A stretch of 5,470 bases of DNA from contig CAAGFN010000142.1 of NCBI GenBank assembly GCA_900769145.1, positions 1 through 5,470 on the forward strand, read 5' to 3'. The notes beneath the pieces were generated by a model, which did no database searches, was not told the origin of the DNA, and saw nothing but the letters and a program-made list of their open reading frames with translations. This DNA comes from Rikenellaceae bacterium (GTDB lineage: Bacteria > Bacteroidota > Bacteroidia > Bacteroidales > UBA932). This document shows positions 3,645 to 5,470 of the stretch, piece after piece. The first letter of the stretch is position 1. The number at the start of each line of letters is the position of its first letter. A program made the position numbers and the translations under genes.

Positions 3645-5470
3645 TCAGAAATTAAAGGTGTAACTGAAAGATGGCAGGAAAAGCAGGAATGACCTTACGG
3701 ACAAAACAAGGCCGAGTCTGTCTCTGTCGGATCCGTCACTGACGGGGTCTTTACCATAAATATATTCCTCATCATTCACCACCCAGTCCGGATTCCTTGC
3801 GCCGTAAGCATTGCAGATGCCCACATTCCATACATTCTCGCCCCTTTTCGTCTTCTTGTGAATGTTCAGGCTGAGGTCGAGACGGTGCGACGGAGGAAGG
3901 TGATAATTGTTCCTCGAAGGAATGTGTTCCGCCAGATTCCAGAAGCCATTCGGGTGCATGATTATTGTCCATCCATCCGGAGCGGTCATCCAATGTCCCG
4001 AGTCAAATCTCCATACTGCGCTCAAATCCAGACGTTTGCCTATCTGCTGGTTCAGGGACAGGCATAGATTGTGACGCCGGTCATACACGAACGGAAACCA
4101 TTTCCCGTTGTTGATGCTGCCGTCACGGAAGATGCGCTCCGAACGGGACAATGTGAAGGAAACCGCTCCGGTAGTCCGTCCCAATGTTTTCTGGATGTAC
4201 AGCTCCGCTCCGTACGAACGGCCCTCGCCGACTGATACATTGGCCTCCCAGTTGGAAACCGAAGTCATGGCCCGCTTCCCGTCCTTGTATTCCAATACAT
4301 TGTCGAGCTTCTTCCAATATGCTTCAAGCGAGAACTCCCAGCCTTTGAGACCGCTGTAATATGCTCCAGCCGAGACAATCCTGGATGTGACGGGAGGAAT
4401 GTCCTTCGTTATCGGAACCCAGAGATCATTCGGAAGGCTCAGGCTTCCGGAGGCCAGCTGGTGGACGTATTGTGACATCCGGGAATAGGACAGTTTCATG
4501 GCCCAGCCCTTGCCCATTGTCGTCTTCATTGACAGTCTTGGCTCCGGGCAGAAATACACTTTCCCGCCTGTGTGGAACAGGCTGAGGCGCAAGCCGGGAT
4601 TGAGCGAGAAATGTTCTCCGAAAGTCATGTCGTCTTCAATGTAGAGGGACAGCTCGTCTCCCGTCGAACTTTTGGATACGTCATTGCGCAATGTGGTGTC
4701 GGACACCATCTCATTGTTCTTGACCAACTGGCGGCAATGCTCCATCTCCGGCATGTAGGCGTGGCGGATATATTCCGCCCCGAATTTTATAAGATGCTCA
4801 CGGACAGGTACATATTCAAAATCAGCCCTGGCTCCGATGTCGAGGATGCCGGAATAGTACCCGTAGTCCATCTTGTCAGTCGTCTCGTTATCCGCATCTT
4901 TCTCCCAATAGTAGGTGCTGGTAAGGGTTGTCATCCGGTACCTGTTCACGAATGCGGATGCGTCGAGGAAGACATTGCCGTTGAAAACGTGGTTCCAGCG
5001 AAGCAGGCCAACCGTATTGCCCCAGCGGAGATTGATTTTCTGCCGGTCATCAGTCAGCCTTGTATATGGCTCATAGTCAGGGCCATAATAACGCTCGCTA
5101 TACTTTTTTGTCTCTGCATATTTGAAATAGTCCCGGCCCATATAGAAGCCTGCGGAAATGCGGTCGGAGTCGGAAAAGCGATGCGACAGTTTGGCATTGA
5201 TGTCGTAGAATGCATAGTTGGCCGGGCTGCCTACGGCCTTGATCAACGGGTCCAGGAGGAATGTGTGCATTCCTCTGGCACTGAGGAAGTAAGTTGTATT
5301 CGGACTGCCTATGGGACCCTCGAAGTGAAGTTTCTCTGAAAGCAGGCCTGCGCTGACCGAGCCGTGGAAACCAATGGCATTGCCGTCATTTGTCCTTACG
5401 TCCAGGATGCTGGAAGCCCTGCCTCCATAGCGTGCCGGGAACGAGCCTTTGTACAGCGTGGCCTTTTTCA
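3645..5470 (-). CDS. TonB-dependent outer-membrane receptor, 5' end cut by the window edge
   Basis: This is a ligand-gated outer-membrane transporter that uses TonB/ExbBD energy; the substrate is unknown. The frame stays open to the right edge (first whole codon at 5468), giving 607 residues, so the ATG at 5270 is internal and not the start. The first visible residues form the end of the plug domain and the entry to the barrel: YKGSFPARYGGRASSILDVR, then DGN, FHGSVSAGLLSEKLHFEGPI and YFLSARG, which is the typical Bacteroidetes receptor pattern. The remainder is rich in alternating aromatic and polar strands typical of a 22-strand barrel, and it ends SFSYTFNF with a terminal Phe, the usual beta-barrel assembly signal. 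The signal peptide, any carboxypeptidase-like or STN signalling domain and the TonB box lie outside the window. The stop is TGA at 3647-3645, only 5 bp before the DUF4249 gene. The family call is secure. Substrate and direct coupling to the FecR downstream are inference. Confidence 0.95.
   Translation of the reverse strand, partial: KKATLYKGSFPARYGGRASSILDVRTNDGNAIGFHGSVSAGLLSEKLHFEGPIGSPNTTYFLSARGMHTFLLDPLIKAVGSPANYAFYDINAKLSHRFSDSDRISAGFYMGRDYFKYAETKKYSERYYGPDYEPYTRLTDDRQKINLRWGNTVGLLRWNHVFNGNVFLDASAFVNRYRMTTLTSTYYWEKDADNETTDKMDYGYYSGILDIGARADFEYVPVREHLIKFGAEYIRHAYMPEMEHCRQLVKNNEMVSDTTLRNDVSKSSTGDELSLYIEDDMTFGEHFSLNPGLRLSLFHTGGKVYFCPEPRLSMKTTMGKGWAMKLSYSRMSQYVHQLASGSLSLPNDLWVPITKDIPPVTSRIVSAGAYYSGLKGWEFSLEAYWKKLDNVLEYKDGKRAMTSVSNWEANVSVGEGRSYGAELYIQKTLGRTTGAVSFTLSRSERIFRDGSINNGKWFPFVYDRRHNLCLSLNQQIGKRLDLSAVWRFDSGHWMTAPDGWTIIMHPNGFWNLAEHIPSRNNYHLPPSHRLDLSLNIHKKTKRGENVWNVGICNAYGARNPDWVVNDEEYIYGKDPVSDGSDRDRLGLVLSVRSFLLFLPSFSYTFNF

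Noticed and set aside
5268..5270. ATG as the start of the receptor gene
   Set aside because: The 66 codons upstream, up to the window edge, are open and encode canonical plug-domain sequence (ARYGGRASSILDVR), so the gene begins beyond the window.
4572..5339. Plus-strand open frame of 255 codons opposite the receptor gene
   Set aside because: It lies fully antisense to clear beta-barrel coding sequence and shows no domain.

Overview
The window looks like a piece of a Bacteroidetes genome, most likely Bacteroidales. The evidence is the gene content (a TonB-dependent receptor, a DUF4249 lipoprotein, a FecR-type anti-sigma factor with a C-terminal DUF4974 domain, and an ECF sigma factor), the lack of clear Shine-Dalgarno sequences before the starts, lipoproteins with Bacteroidetes-style signals, and a TAnnTTTG-type -7 promoter match. 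Family calls rest on motif recognition, not on a search.

All five genes lie on the minus strand and form one tight cluster, read from right to left. They are a TonB-dependent outer-membrane receptor (window edge to 3645, 5' end outside the window), a DUF4249 lipoprotein (3639-2590), an unrecognised small lipoprotein with a surface-export-like signal (2577-1996), a FecR-like anti-sigma factor (1983-1057) and an ECF sigma factor (1035-496). Gaps between genes are 5, 12, 12 and 21 bp, so a single operon is likely. The receptor with its two lipoproteins probably takes up or binds an unknown ligand at the outer membrane. The FecR/ECF pair probably couples ligand occupancy to transcription. The regulatory pair sits at the distal end, anti-sigma before sigma, which inverts the common sigma, anti-sigma, receptor order.

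The left 495 bp hold no convincing gene and are dense in repeats. Two 29-bp imperfect palindromes lie at 34-62 and 84-112. A segment bounded by a 19-bp near-perfect inverted repeat (152-170 / 439-457) encloses decayed copies of an interspersed repeat with the core CTCGACCAAGCGAAGCGC. A hairpin overlaps the sigma stop codon.

The most striking observation is that the same interspersed repeat has entered the FecR coding sequence. There it is partly expanded into 27-bp (9-codon) tandem units. It adds about 34 codons without breaking the frame, in what should be a loop between two beta strands of the periplasmic domain. The sigma gene also has no usable ATG: its start must be TTG or another non-ATG codon, and a TATATTTG promoter-like box sits just upstream.
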